In this document: piece after piece, positions 1-6,979 of the stretch | Numbering within the stretch: position 1 is the stretch's first letter | How the letters are laid out: each line of letters starts with the position of its first letter | Assembly (NCBI RefSeq): GCF_013389665.1 | Contig: NZ_CP058316.1 | Location: 682,001-746,000, forward strand | Source of the DNA: Microbacterium oleivorans | Lineage (GTDB): Bacteria > Actinomycetota > Actinomycetes > Actinomycetales > Microbacteriaceae | Length of the DNA: 64,000 nt | Reading direction: 5' to 3' | The notes under the pieces: generated by a model | Seen by the model: only the letters and a program-made list of their open reading frames with translations | Told to the model about the DNA's origin: nothing | Database searches by the model: none | Translations under genes and position numbers: made by a program

Positions 1-164
1 AACAGCTCGAGACGCTCGATCGGGATGCGCAGGTCGAGAGAAATCTCCCCCTCGCTGGTCTGGCACTTCAGGTGATCCTCGACGACGAGGAAGTCCGGCT
101 TGGGGCCGGGTTCGCGGGTGGTGGCGCGCGACTTGTTCGGCGCGAGCTTGTCGGAGACGGTCAT
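1..164 (-). CDS. Putative tail assembly chaperone, N-terminal part (runs off window)
   Basis: The ATG at 164 is preceded by GAAAGG. About 54 residues are visible, beginning MTVSDKLAPNKSR and rich in charged residues, with no recognised motif. The call rests on position: in HK97-like actinophages the gene directly after the major tail protein is normally the tail assembly chaperone, often followed by a frameshifted extension and the tape measure protein. The rest lies left of base 1, so a frameshift signal cannot be examined. Confidence 0.5.
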   Translation of the reverse strand, partial: MTVSDKLAPNKSRATTREPGPKPDFLVVEDHLKCQTSEGEISLDLRIPIERLEL

Positions 165-202
165 GATGGGCCTTTCGTGGACGGTGATGGGCGGGCGGTG
201 AG

Positions 203-240
203 CTGCTGGCCGGGGTGCCCATCACGGCCCCGGCCAGCAG
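203..240 (-). terminator. Strong hairpin after the major tail protein gene
   Basis: A 13-bp perfect inverted repeat (203-215 with 228-240, 12-base loop) lies just downstream of the major tail protein stop. No U-run follows on the minus strand. It may be a partial terminator or an mRNA 3'-end stabiliser that lowers expression of the tail chaperone relative to the major tail protein. Confidence 0.6.
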
Positions 241-246
241 GTGTGT

Positions 247-1059
247 TCACGCGCGGGTGTACGCGCGTGCAGTCGATGCGCCGGCGGGGCCGGTCACGAC
301 GATCGGGGCGGACCCGGCGGCGCCTGCGGGCAGTGCCGCCTTGAGCTGCGTCGAGGAGAGCACCTGGAACAGCGGCGACTCGACACCGCCGAAGGTCACC
401 GAGGTGACACCACTGAAACCGGTGCCCGAGATCGTCACCGACTGCCCAGCGGCCTGACCCGACGGCAGCGCCGAGGTCAGCGTGGGGGCCACGGTGCTGG
501 CCGGCGGGATCAGCCACTCGCCGACGTGCTCGTTGCCCAGCAGCGGCGAGCGCTTCACCGCGAGGGTGAGCTCCGTGCCGTTGACGGCGCCGCGCTCGGA
601 CTTGTCGACCTTCGCCTTGGTGACGGTGACCTCGGCGATGCGGCGGCGGATGACGCCGTTCTTGAAGATCTCCTCGCTGAACGCGACGAGGTCGGTGAGG
701 TGACCGCCGGCGTCGATCGTGATGAACCCGTTCGCGTCGGGGGTCTTGCCCCACGCGAGCTTGCGGACGAGGCGGTCGTACTGGGCGAGCTTGACGACCA
801 GTGTCGGGTTCGACAGGCCCGAGGGGATCTGGTAGCCCTCCTGGAAGAACTTCACCTGGTCGCCGTCGGGTTCGAGGACCCACTCGAAGCCGCCGTCCTC
901 GGTGAGCAGACCCGCCTTCTCGTAGGCGGGTTCGAGGGTGAGGGTGGGGCTGGCGCCGTCGCTGGGGGTCGGGAACGCGGTCCCGGCGGGGGCGAAGCCG
1001 AGGAACCCGGTGACCGGGATACCGACGGCGGAGATGTCGTTGCCGAACTGGTCGACCAT
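247..1059 (-). CDS. Major tail protein with C-terminal IPT/TIG Ig-like domain
   Basis: This 270-residue protein forms the tail tube. The start is ATG 1059 behind GAAGGAG. Residues 1-185 form the tube-type domain. Residues about 190-266 show an IPT/TIG pattern: APTLTSALP, VTISGTGF, VTFGG, then the closing strand IVVTGPAG. Such Ig-like additions decorate the tail surface in several phages and may bind cell-surface glycans. It lies between the tail terminator-like gene and the tail chaperone, and a strong hairpin follows. Assignment is by position, size and domain, with moderate to high certainty. Confidence 0.8.
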   Translation of the reverse strand: MVDQFGNDISAVGIPVTGFLGFAPAGTAFPTPSDGASPTLTLEPAYEKAGLLTEDGGFEWVLEPDGDQVKFFQEGYQIPSGLSNPTLVVKLAQYDRLVRKLAWGKTPDANGFITIDAGGHLTDLVAFSEEIFKNGVIRRRIAEVTVTKAKVDKSERGAVNGTELTLAVKRSPLLGNEHVGEWLIPPASTVAPTLTSALPSGQAAGQSVTISGTGFSGVTSVTFGGVESPLFQVLSSTQLKAALPAGAAGSAPIVVTGPAGASTARAYTRA

Positions 1060-1109
1060 GATGTCGCTCCTTCGAAGCGGTAGGGCCCTCCCGGGCCGGG
1101 TGTGGTGGT

Positions 1110-1538
1110 TCAGAGCGCCTTGCCGACGACGTCCAGGGTGAACGCCATGTAGCGCCGGGCGCGCGGCTGGCTCTCGGGCACGCGGTAGGGGCCGAGGGAG
1201 CCCCGGACCCGAGAGACGGGGTTGTCGGGGTCGATGCTGGGGATCTGGGTCCGCAGGGCGTGCACGATCAGTGCGAGATCGGCTGCGTCTTGCGGGTTCT
1301 CGGGGCTGCCGGCGAGGACCGACAGGCCGACCGTGCGCCGGCCGGTGAGCAGTGAGGTGTCGGGGCCGCCGTCGTCGCGGATGATGAGCGACCGTTCGGG
1401 GAAGTCGGGCCCGTCCTGTTCCCGGTTGTCGACGACGACGCCGCGGCACACGTCCTCGGGCCGGGCGGCGAGGGCGTTGCGGTACCAGCCGGTGAGGAAC
1501 AGCTCGAGGTCGGTGTGGATGACGGCAGGCTCAAACAC
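1110..1538 (-). CDS. Putative tail terminator / minor tail completion protein
   Basis: This protein of about 142 residues lies between the gp10-like gene and the major tail protein, the usual slot of the tail terminator in HK97-like phages. I chose GTG 1538 (VFEPAVIHTDLE...), which overlaps the upstream stop by a few bases and has a purine-rich GGGGAAGG upstream. A longer reading from 1574 would add a low-quality arginine/tryptophan-rich N-terminus. No catalytic motifs are seen or expected. The name depends on gene order. Confidence 0.65.
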   Translation of the reverse strand: MFEPAVIHTDLELFLTGWYRNALAARPEDVCRGVVVDNREQDGPDFPERSLIIRDDGGPDTSLLTGRRTVGLSVLAGSPENPQDAADLALIVHALRTQIPSIDPDNPVSRVRGSLGPYRVPESQPRARRYMAFTLDVVGKAL

Positions 1539-1806
1539 GGCTTGCCACCTTCCCCACCGCCCGCGCGAGGACACCCTCGCGGGACTCGATGACCATGGCG
1601 TACGGGACGTCGGCCACGACCGTCGCGACAGGCCCGTCCGGGGTCTGCTCGACCTCGACGTGGATGCTGTCGCGGTACTCGCCGGTCAGGACCGGGGCGT
1701 CGGACTGCGCGGCGTCGACGACGGCTGCGGCGGCGTCCGTCACGAGGTCGCGGACGCTAGCGGATCGGGCGATCTCGGCGAGGCCGGCTTCGTTGAAGGT
1801 CGCCAT
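1531..1806 (-). CDS. HK97 gp10-like head-tail / tail completion protein
   Basis: This is a 91-residue protein starting MATFNEAGLAEIARS. The pattern ALA..V...A...APVLTGEYRDSI followed by VVADVPYAMVIE is typical of the HK97 gp10-like family: a helical start, the TG-x-hydrophobic-x-S turn, then a YA-x-hydrophobic-E strand. Its ATG overlaps the preceding stop in an ATGA junction, indicating translational coupling. It is expected at the head-tail interface. Confidence 0.75.
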   Translation of the reverse strand: MATFNEAGLAEIARSASVRDLVTDAAAAVVDAAQSDAPVLTGEYRDSIHVEVEQTPDGPVATVVADVPYAMVIESREGVLARAVGKVASRV

Positions 1807-2153
1807 CAGCCCTCCCGGTCTTCGAGCGGCACTTCGAGGTGCGGCTGCCAGCCCGTGAACGGGTTCCGGTCGGCGGCCGGCTTGACCTTCACGTGGTAGG
1901 TCACGCCGTCGGCGCGGATGCGGTCGCCGGGGCGGACATCGGCGTCGGGGGCGCAGTAGAGGCTCTTCTCGGTGAGTATCTGGGTCCGGGTTGCCGTTTC
2001 GGTTAGGGTGCTCGAGCTGGCGGCGACCCACGCGCCCGGGATCTCGATGGTGTCGGGGGTGTCCCACGACCCGGGCACCATGTTGTCGGGGTTGTAGGGG
2101 CTGGCGACCTGCTTCCGGCGATCCCGGTGCACGGTCTGACCGAACGGGAACAT
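1806..2153 (-). CDS. Putative head closure / stopper protein
   Basis: This 115-residue protein begins MFPFGQTVHRDR and is mostly beta in character (TIEIPGAWVAASSS, GDRIRADGVTYHVKV), with a late GWQPHLEVPLE. Size, beta-rich pattern and place between the connector and the gp10-like gene fit a head-closure (stopper) protein of the HK97/SPP1 gp16 type. ATGA overlaps at both ends show it belongs to one tightly packed operon. It is named by position. Confidence 0.65.
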   Translation of the reverse strand: MFPFGQTVHRDRRKQVASPYNPDNMVPGSWDTPDTIEIPGAWVAASSSTLTETATRTQILTEKSLYCAPDADVRPGDRIRADGVTYHVKVKPAADRNPFTGWQPHLEVPLEDREG

Positions 2154-2695
2154 CAGCTGACCCGCGCGATGCGATAGGCGTCGAGCAGCTGCTCCTCGCC
2201 GGGCAGCAGGTTTCCGCCGGCGGCGGCGCCCGACGCCGCCTGCGCGTACGTGACGGATGCGGATCCGGTCTGCTGCCGTACGATGCCCATCGGGTTGCCG
2301 AGCGCACGGGCGGCCATGTGCAGCGTCAGCGGGGTGAGGGTCTCGGGGATCTCCGTGAACCCGGCGGTGTAGGTGACCTCGACCGCGGCGCCCCGGATGC
2401 TTGTCCACCCGGTGTCGGGGTCGAAGTCGATGCGGGTGAGGTCCTCGACTGGCTTCCCGTTGACGACGACCGACTCGATCGCGGTGATTCGGAGGGCGGG
2501 AAGCCACACCTCGTCGACGAAACGCGAGCGGCGCCGGAAGATCAGGCCCGTCTGCTGCTTTGCGATGTGCCAGCGGCAGTAGTCGCGGATGCGGCGGCTG
2601 GCTGCCTTGATCTCGTCTTCGAGGAAAAGGGTGGTTGCGGGGATGAGCCCCTGCGACATGTTGGCCATCTGGTCCTTGGTCGCGAAGAGATCCAT
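2153..2695 (-). CDS. Head-tail connector (adaptor) protein, gp6/gp15-like
   Basis: The 180-residue protein has a helical N-terminal half (EDEIKAASRRIRDYCRWHI) and a beta segment with VWLPALRITAIESVVVNG, the YTAGF motif near residue 111, and a terminal helix. This arrangement is typical of HK97 gp6 / SPP1 gp15-like adaptor proteins that bind beneath the portal. It is the first connector gene after the capsid module and is coupled to the stopper gene by ATGA. Confidence 0.75.
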   Translation of the reverse strand: MDLFATKDQMANMSQGLIPATTLFLEDEIKAASRRIRDYCRWHIAKQQTGLIFRRRSRFVDEVWLPALRITAIESVVVNGKPVEDLTRIDFDPDTGWTSIRGAAVEVTYTAGFTEIPETLTPLTLHMAARALGNPMGIVRQQTGSASVTYAQAASGAAAGGNLLPGEEQLLDAYRIARVS

Positions 2696-2709
2696 CCCCG
2701 CCCCCTCCC

Positions 2710-3063
2710 CTACTTCGCCGAGCCGGTGTCGCCGGCGTCGGCGGTCTTGGCCGTGACGCGCTTGGTCTGCGCGCGCTTCGGCTTCTGCTCGGGCTCCGGG
2801 GTCTCCGGCGCCTCCACAGGCTTGGTCTGCACGTCCTTGAGCCAGGACACGCTCGTGGTGACGGGGCCGTCGACGTTCGTCTGAGCGACGACGGCGTCCG
2901 CCGGGTAGGTGACCTCGGTGGTGCCGGGCGGCACGTACGTCACTGCGTCGGTGCTCGCGTTGTCGGCAACGGCCTCGGTCACGGTCGGCGCACCGTCGAA
3001 GGGCACCGCGCCGGTGCTCTTCGGGGTGACGACGTCCTCGTCAGGGTCGATCTGGATGCCCAT
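2710..3063 (-). CDS. Hypothetical phage structural-module protein
   Basis: This 117-residue protein begins MGIQIDPDEDVVTPKST. It is acidic and low in aromatics up to about residue 85, then becomes a Pro/Glu/Lys-rich and Ala/Thr/Lys tail (PEPEQKPKRAQTKR). The RBS GAAGGAG precedes ATG 3063. No family is recognised. Genes in this slot between capsid and connector are often small head-associated or decoration-like proteins, but nothing in the sequence proves this. The charged C-terminal tail looks disordered. Confidence 0.6.
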   Translation of the reverse strand: MGIQIDPDEDVVTPKSTGAVPFDGAPTVTEAVADNASTDAVTYVPPGTTEVTYPADAVVAQTNVDGPVTTSVSWLKDVQTKPVEAPETPEPEQKPKRAQTKRVTAKTADAGDTGSAK

Positions 3064-3086
3064 GCGGGTGCTCCTTCGGTTGGACA

Positions 3087-3119
3087 GGGACGCCCGGGCC
3101 GGAGGGCTCCGGGCGTCCC
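3087..3119 (-). terminator. Hairpin downstream of the major capsid gene
   Basis: An 11-bp perfect inverted repeat (3087-3097 with 3109-3119) lies 9 bases beyond the capsid stop. There is no U-run. Like the hairpin after the major tail protein, it follows a gene that must be highly expressed, so it may act as a partial terminator or mRNA stabiliser. Confidence 0.55.
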
Positions 3120-3127
3120 CGTGTGGA

Positions 3128-4375
3128 TCAGCCTGCGAGGCCGGTGACCCGACCGAACGCGCCGGGACGGTAGATGGCGAGCGCCAGACGCTCCTCCGCG
3201 CGAAGAGCCGTGAGGTTCTTCTGGAAGTAGTCGGCGTGGCTGTTGCTCGCCTCGACGGTGATGCCGCCCTTGCGGAACACCTGGCCGCCCTGTGCGAACG
3301 CACCGACGAGCGCGGTGTTCTCGGCGAGGGCGGGCGTGTTCACCACGCGCTTGCCCCACAGCGAGGGGTTGCCCTCCTGCACGAACGGGCCCTGTGCGTA
3401 GTAGGCGCCCTGCAGGTTCTTCGACAGGGCGATGCCCTCCCATCCCAGCGGGTCGATGACGACCGCGTCGGGCTCGAGGAACTGCGTGGTGCGGATGCGC
3501 GTGATCTGGCGGTAGATCGCGTCCATCGCGTTGTCGTCGGCGGCCGAGGGTGCCTCGCCTCGCACGATCGGGGTCGCCAGGCCGGGCCGGTTGAGCAGGC
3601 CGACGAGGTTCGCTCCGGTGCCGTCGCCGTTGAGCAGCTGCGCCTCTTCGGCGAGCTTGACGAACAGCACCAGGCGGGCGTCGATGTAGGAGCGGGCCTG
3701 GGCCCAGTCCTCGAGCATCTCGTCCGAGATCGGCAGGAACGTGGCGATCTTGTGGAGGACCTCGTCGACCTTCGTGAACGCCAGCGCCGACTCGGGCTTG
3801 AGTCCGCCCTCGGCGACGGCCGCGGCACCGTTGGTGACGATGGACTCGACGAGGTAGCGGATCAGGGGCGAGGTGGTGGTGCCCGAGGGGAACAGGTCGG
3901 CGATCGTCAGCGTCCGGAAACGCTGGTCGATGATGCCGGGCTGCACGGCGGGCTGGTTGGTGACCTGGTAGCCGCCGCCGGGTGCGCCGGCGTTGCCCTG
4001 CAGCAGCGGTGCCTTCAGCTCGACGTCTCCCGACGCCCAGTTGCCCTTCAGGCCCTTCTGCAGCAGCGACTTGTACGCGGCCGACTCGACGAACTGCGCG
4101 CCGAACGACTTCGCGACGGCCTCCGCGCGCTCGTCGGCGGATGCGTCGTCGAGGGTGCCGCCGCTGGACGCGGCGAAGGACTTGCGCTTCTCCTCGATGT
4201 AGTCGAGGTTCTGCACTTCGTCCGTCCACTTCTTGATGTCGGCCTCGAGCGGATCGAGCGCCGCCTTCTGGTCGGCGAACGACTTGTACTCGCCGTTGCG
4301 GTTCTCCGCGACGTCGAGTGCCTTCTGCGAGAGCTCGCGGACCTTGTCCTGAGCCTCCTTGAGCTTCGTGCTCAT
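3128..4375 (-). CDS. HK97-family major capsid protein
   Basis: The 415-residue length is normal for the family. Residues 1 to about 75 form a charged coiled coil (KLKEAQDKVRELSQ, ADIKKWTDEVQNLDYIEEKRK) like the HK97 delta domain, which serves as scaffold and is cleaved by the protease encoded just upstream. The rest has the capsid-fold pattern, including a long middle helix with LPISDEMLEDW and the downstream VVIDPLGWEGIA and GKRVVNTPAL segments. It overlaps the protease gene by 4 bases. Confidence 0.92.
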   Translation of the reverse strand: MSTKLKEAQDKVRELSQKALDVAENRNGEYKSFADQKAALDPLEADIKKWTDEVQNLDYIEEKRKSFAASSGGTLDDASADERAEAVAKSFGAQFVESAAYKSLLQKGLKGNWASGDVELKAPLLQGNAGAPGGGYQVTNQPAVQPGIIDQRFRTLTIADLFPSGTTTSPLIRYLVESIVTNGAAAVAEGGLKPESALAFTKVDEVLHKIATFLPISDEMLEDWAQARSYIDARLVLFVKLAEEAQLLNGDGTGANLVGLLNRPGLATPIVRGEAPSAADDNAMDAIYRQITRIRTTQFLEPDAVVIDPLGWEGIALSKNLQGAYYAQGPFVQEGNPSLWGKRVVNTPALAENTALVGAFAQGGQVFRKGGITVEASNSHADYFQKNLTALRAEERLALAIYRPGAFGRVTGLAG

Positions 4376-5376
4376 TTCCCCTCCCGGGAGTTGGTACCTG
4401 CGAGTGTGTTCATGACGCGGATTCGCGCCATGCGGACCTGAAGCTCAGCCGCCTCGGCCGCGTCCGTCGTCTCCGTCTCGACGGGCGCATTGGCCGCGTC
4501 GTCGGGGGCGTCGGTCGCGGGGGTCAGCGACTTGGCTTCGGGGTCGGGAGTCAGTACTTCGACCACTCCCACGGTCGCTCGATCGCCCAGCAGGGTGATG
4601 ACCGATCCGTCGTCTGTGTAGCTCTGGCGGTAGAGCTCGGTTTCGTACGTGTCCCGGTCTTCGACCTCGAACACGAGGATGCCGCCGCCGTCGGCATCCG
4701 GGATCGTCCCGCGAAGCCAGACCCAGTCGCCGGAGTTCGCTTCGCGCAGCGCGGCGCGGGCGCGTTCCTGCACCGCCTCGAGCGAGCCGGCGAGGGTCTT
4801 CGTGCCGGAGCGGGGCCGGAACGCCTTCTCCGTCGGCAGCGCGCCGCCGAGAGCGACCGCCGCGTCGAGGATGGACTGGATCAGCTCGCCGTCGGCGGCG
4901 CTGTTTCGGGCACCGGTCTTCGAGGTTGCGGACTTCGAGGTCAGCACCACGGCTTCCCGGTTTGATGGGATCGCCACGAAAGCGCCGTTGAGCAGCTCGC
5001 GTTTGGTCACCGCGCCGGCGCCCTTGCCCTCGGTGAGGGTCATGAACGCGACCGAGGTGGTGCGGATGTGGCCCTCATTGACGAGGGTGCGCACCTCCTG
5101 CGCCCGCGGCAGCGAGCTGTAGGTGCCGGAGACGATGAGGTTTCCGGTCTCCTCGTCGATGCGCGGCGCCCCGGATCCGACGGTCGTCGCCACGGACATG
5201 CCGTGGTCGGAGTCGAAGGTGATGTGCTCGGGCAGCGGCTGCACCCACTCGTCGGCCTTGAGGGTGTCGCCATCGCGGTCGAGGGTGGGCGCCGAGAGGA
5301 CCACCTCGAACGTGCCAGGGAAGTCCTCCTCGGCGCCCGTGGGCGCGATCGTCGCGTCTTTCCGGATGATGTTCAT
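4372..5376 (-). CDS. HK97-like prohead maturation protease with extra C-terminal domain
   Basis: This 334-residue serine protease starts at ATG 5376, which overlaps the portal stop and has GGAGA upstream. Likely catalytic residues are His58 (TFDSDHGM) and Ser108 (RTTSVAF), matching the HK97 protease family, which removes the capsid delta domain. Residues about 205-280 form a second segment (DWVWLRGTIPD, VFEVEDRDTYETELYRQSYTDDG) that resembles short modules found at the C-terminus of other phage head proteins. An acidic Thr/Asp/Ala-rich linker and a terminal helix follow. The extension may be a scaffold region; that is inference. Confidence 0.88.
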   Translation of the reverse strand: MNIIRKDATIAPTGAEEDFPGTFEVVLSAPTLDRDGDTLKADEWVQPLPEHITFDSDHGMSVATTVGSGAPRIDEETGNLIVSGTYSSLPRAQEVRTLVNEGHIRTTSVAFMTLTEGKGAGAVTKRELLNGAFVAIPSNREAVVLTSKSATSKTGARNSAADGELIQSILDAAVALGGALPTEKAFRPRSGTKTLAGSLEAVQERARAALREANSGDWVWLRGTIPDADGGGILVFEVEDRDTYETELYRQSYTDDGSVITLLGDRATVGVVEVLTPDPEAKSLTPATDAPDDAANAPVETETTDAAEAAELQVRMARIRVMNTLAGTNSREGK

Positions 5377-6728
5377 CGCTCTCCGTTCCAGTTCCCCTGT
5401 CGCCATCGCTCGATCTCGGCGAGTTGGTCCTCGTATGTCATCTCGAAGATGGGCGTGCTCTTGTTGTCGCTCACGGGCCGCGGGATGAGCGTCCCGTCGG
5501 TGGCGACCTGATGCGCTCGGGGGTTGTATCCGAGCGGGATTAGTGCGGCGTTGGCGTACAGCACGTTCGCCTCTTCGCCAGCCGGCGGGAGGTTGAACAG
5601 CGGCCGCGCTTCGGCTGGCGTCATCACGCCCCGCTCGATTAGCGAGCCGACGGCGGTGGCGCGGGTCTCGAAGTCACCGCGGAGCACCTCGTCCATGTTG
5701 AACTTGGTGAACACGCCGCCGTCGCCGTAGAAGTCTGGGACGAGCTGGTGGTCCACGACCGATTCGAACAGCTCGAAGCGGGGCGCCATGGTGTCTCGGT
5801 ACATCGACCGCAGCTGCTCGGTGATGTTGGAGAACGTCGCCTTGTCGAGGATGTGCACGACCGGCGGCGGCACGTCGTACGCTCCGCACACCTCTTCACG
5901 GTTCAGCTTCCGCGACTCGATGTACTGCATCTCCTCGGCGGAGAGTTGCACGACGGTCGCTTCCATCGCCTCCTCGAGGATGAGGGGGCGGCCGGCGTTG
6001 TCGGTGCCGCTGTACTGCCGGTCGATCTGGCCGGCGAGCCGGTTGAGCGCACCGTCCGAGATCGTCTTCGGGTGCTTGACCACCAGCGACGGCCGTGCGC
6101 CGCGGTTCCACCACGACGCCGTCGCGCGGCGGGATGCGTCCTCGTTGAGGAGCGTCATGCGCAGGCCCTCGAGGTTCGACAGGCCGCGGCGGAGGTTCTC
6201 GGGGTTGTAGTTCTTGAACACGACGACGTCGCGCTCAGGCCACTCGATGTCGGTACGGCCTCGGTACGCGAACACCGTCTCGCCCTTGTCGTTGCGGCGG
6301 ACGACGACGTTGGTCGGGTGGATGGGATGTAGCTCGCGAACGCGGTCGTTCCGGTCGCGGAGCTTCAGCCAGAACGCCTCGCCGTACAGGTCGTACGTCG
6401 AGGACGTCCACAGCCACAGGTCGAAGCCGGAGAGACGCTCGTTCGGGCGGCGCATGAGCTCCGCGAGGTCGCCGTTCTCGTCCTCCTGCCCAGCGTCGCC
6501 TGCCCACTTCTTGATCTCGAAGGGGTTGCGGGCGGTGGCCATGGCGAGCTTGCGGATGACGACGCCGACCCACAGCTGGGCCTTGTAGATCTCGCTGTAC
6601 GCCGCCCACGAGCCGATGAGCGGGATGTCTCCGGCGCCGTAGTAGGTGCCGCTGGTGAACGACGAGGTGCTGTCGCCGAGGTCGCCCTGCTGGGGGGTCG
6701 AGATGACCGTTCCGTTGGAGAGGAGCAC
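5373..6728 (-). CDS. Portal protein (HK97 type)
   Basis: This 451-residue protein forms the DNA-entry dodecamer. I chose GTG 6728 because AGGAGG lies 9 bases upstream inside the previous gene's stop region; the longer reading from 6788 would overlap that gene. Family features visible are VGVVIRKLAMATARNPF, the stem/wing region YDLYGEAFWLKL, and VCGAYDVPPPVVHILDKATFSN, a hallmark of this portal family. It is coupled to the protease gene through ATGA and lies directly upstream of it in the operon. Confidence 0.93.
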   Translation of the reverse strand: MLLSNGTVISTPQQGDLGDSTSSFTSGTYYGAGDIPLIGSWAAYSEIYKAQLWVGVVIRKLAMATARNPFEIKKWAGDAGQEDENGDLAELMRRPNERLSGFDLWLWTSSTYDLYGEAFWLKLRDRNDRVRELHPIHPTNVVVRRNDKGETVFAYRGRTDIEWPERDVVVFKNYNPENLRRGLSNLEGLRMTLLNEDASRRATASWWNRGARPSLVVKHPKTISDGALNRLAGQIDRQYSGTDNAGRPLILEEAMEATVVQLSAEEMQYIESRKLNREEVCGAYDVPPPVVHILDKATFSNITEQLRSMYRDTMAPRFELFESVVDHQLVPDFYGDGGVFTKFNMDEVLRGDFETRATAVGSLIERGVMTPAEARPLFNLPPAGEEANVLYANAALIPLGYNPRAHQVATDGTLIPRPVSDNKSTPIFEMTYEDQLAEIERWRQGNWNGER

Positions 6729-6739
6729 GCGGGGACCTC

Positions 6740-6964
6740 CTACACGGCCAGGGTCTGCAGGTACTTCACGCCGAGCCGCGGCAGCCACAGCTGCCCGTCG
6801 ACGGCGAGGCGGTCGCCGTTGCTGGCGAGGGAGACGACATCGGCGAGCACCAGGTGGAACTCGTCGACATCGATCAGGACCCCTTCGAAGGTCTCCTCTG
6901 TGTCAAGCGTCGCGACGTAGCGGCGGCGGATCATCGAACGGATGAGCCGGTCGGGCTTGGCCAT
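6740..6964 (-). CDS. Small LSm/Sm-fold-like phage protein
   Basis: This 74-residue protein lies between terminase and portal. The central run RYVATLDTEETFEGVLIDVDEFHLVLADV has the beta pattern of Sm-like proteins (bent strand, G-x-hydrophobic-x-D-x-D turn, hydrophobic-L-x-D strand), followed by a short loop and two further strands. A small gene in this slot occurs in some actinophages. It may bind RNA or act in packaging, but the fold call is my reading of strand pattern and no function is known. Confidence 0.6.
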   Translation of the reverse strand: MAKPDRLIRSMIRRRYVATLDTEETFEGVLIDVDEFHLVLADVVSLASNGDRLAVDGQLWLPRLGVKYLQTLAV

Positions 6965-6979
6965 GGGTGGCCCCCTTCC

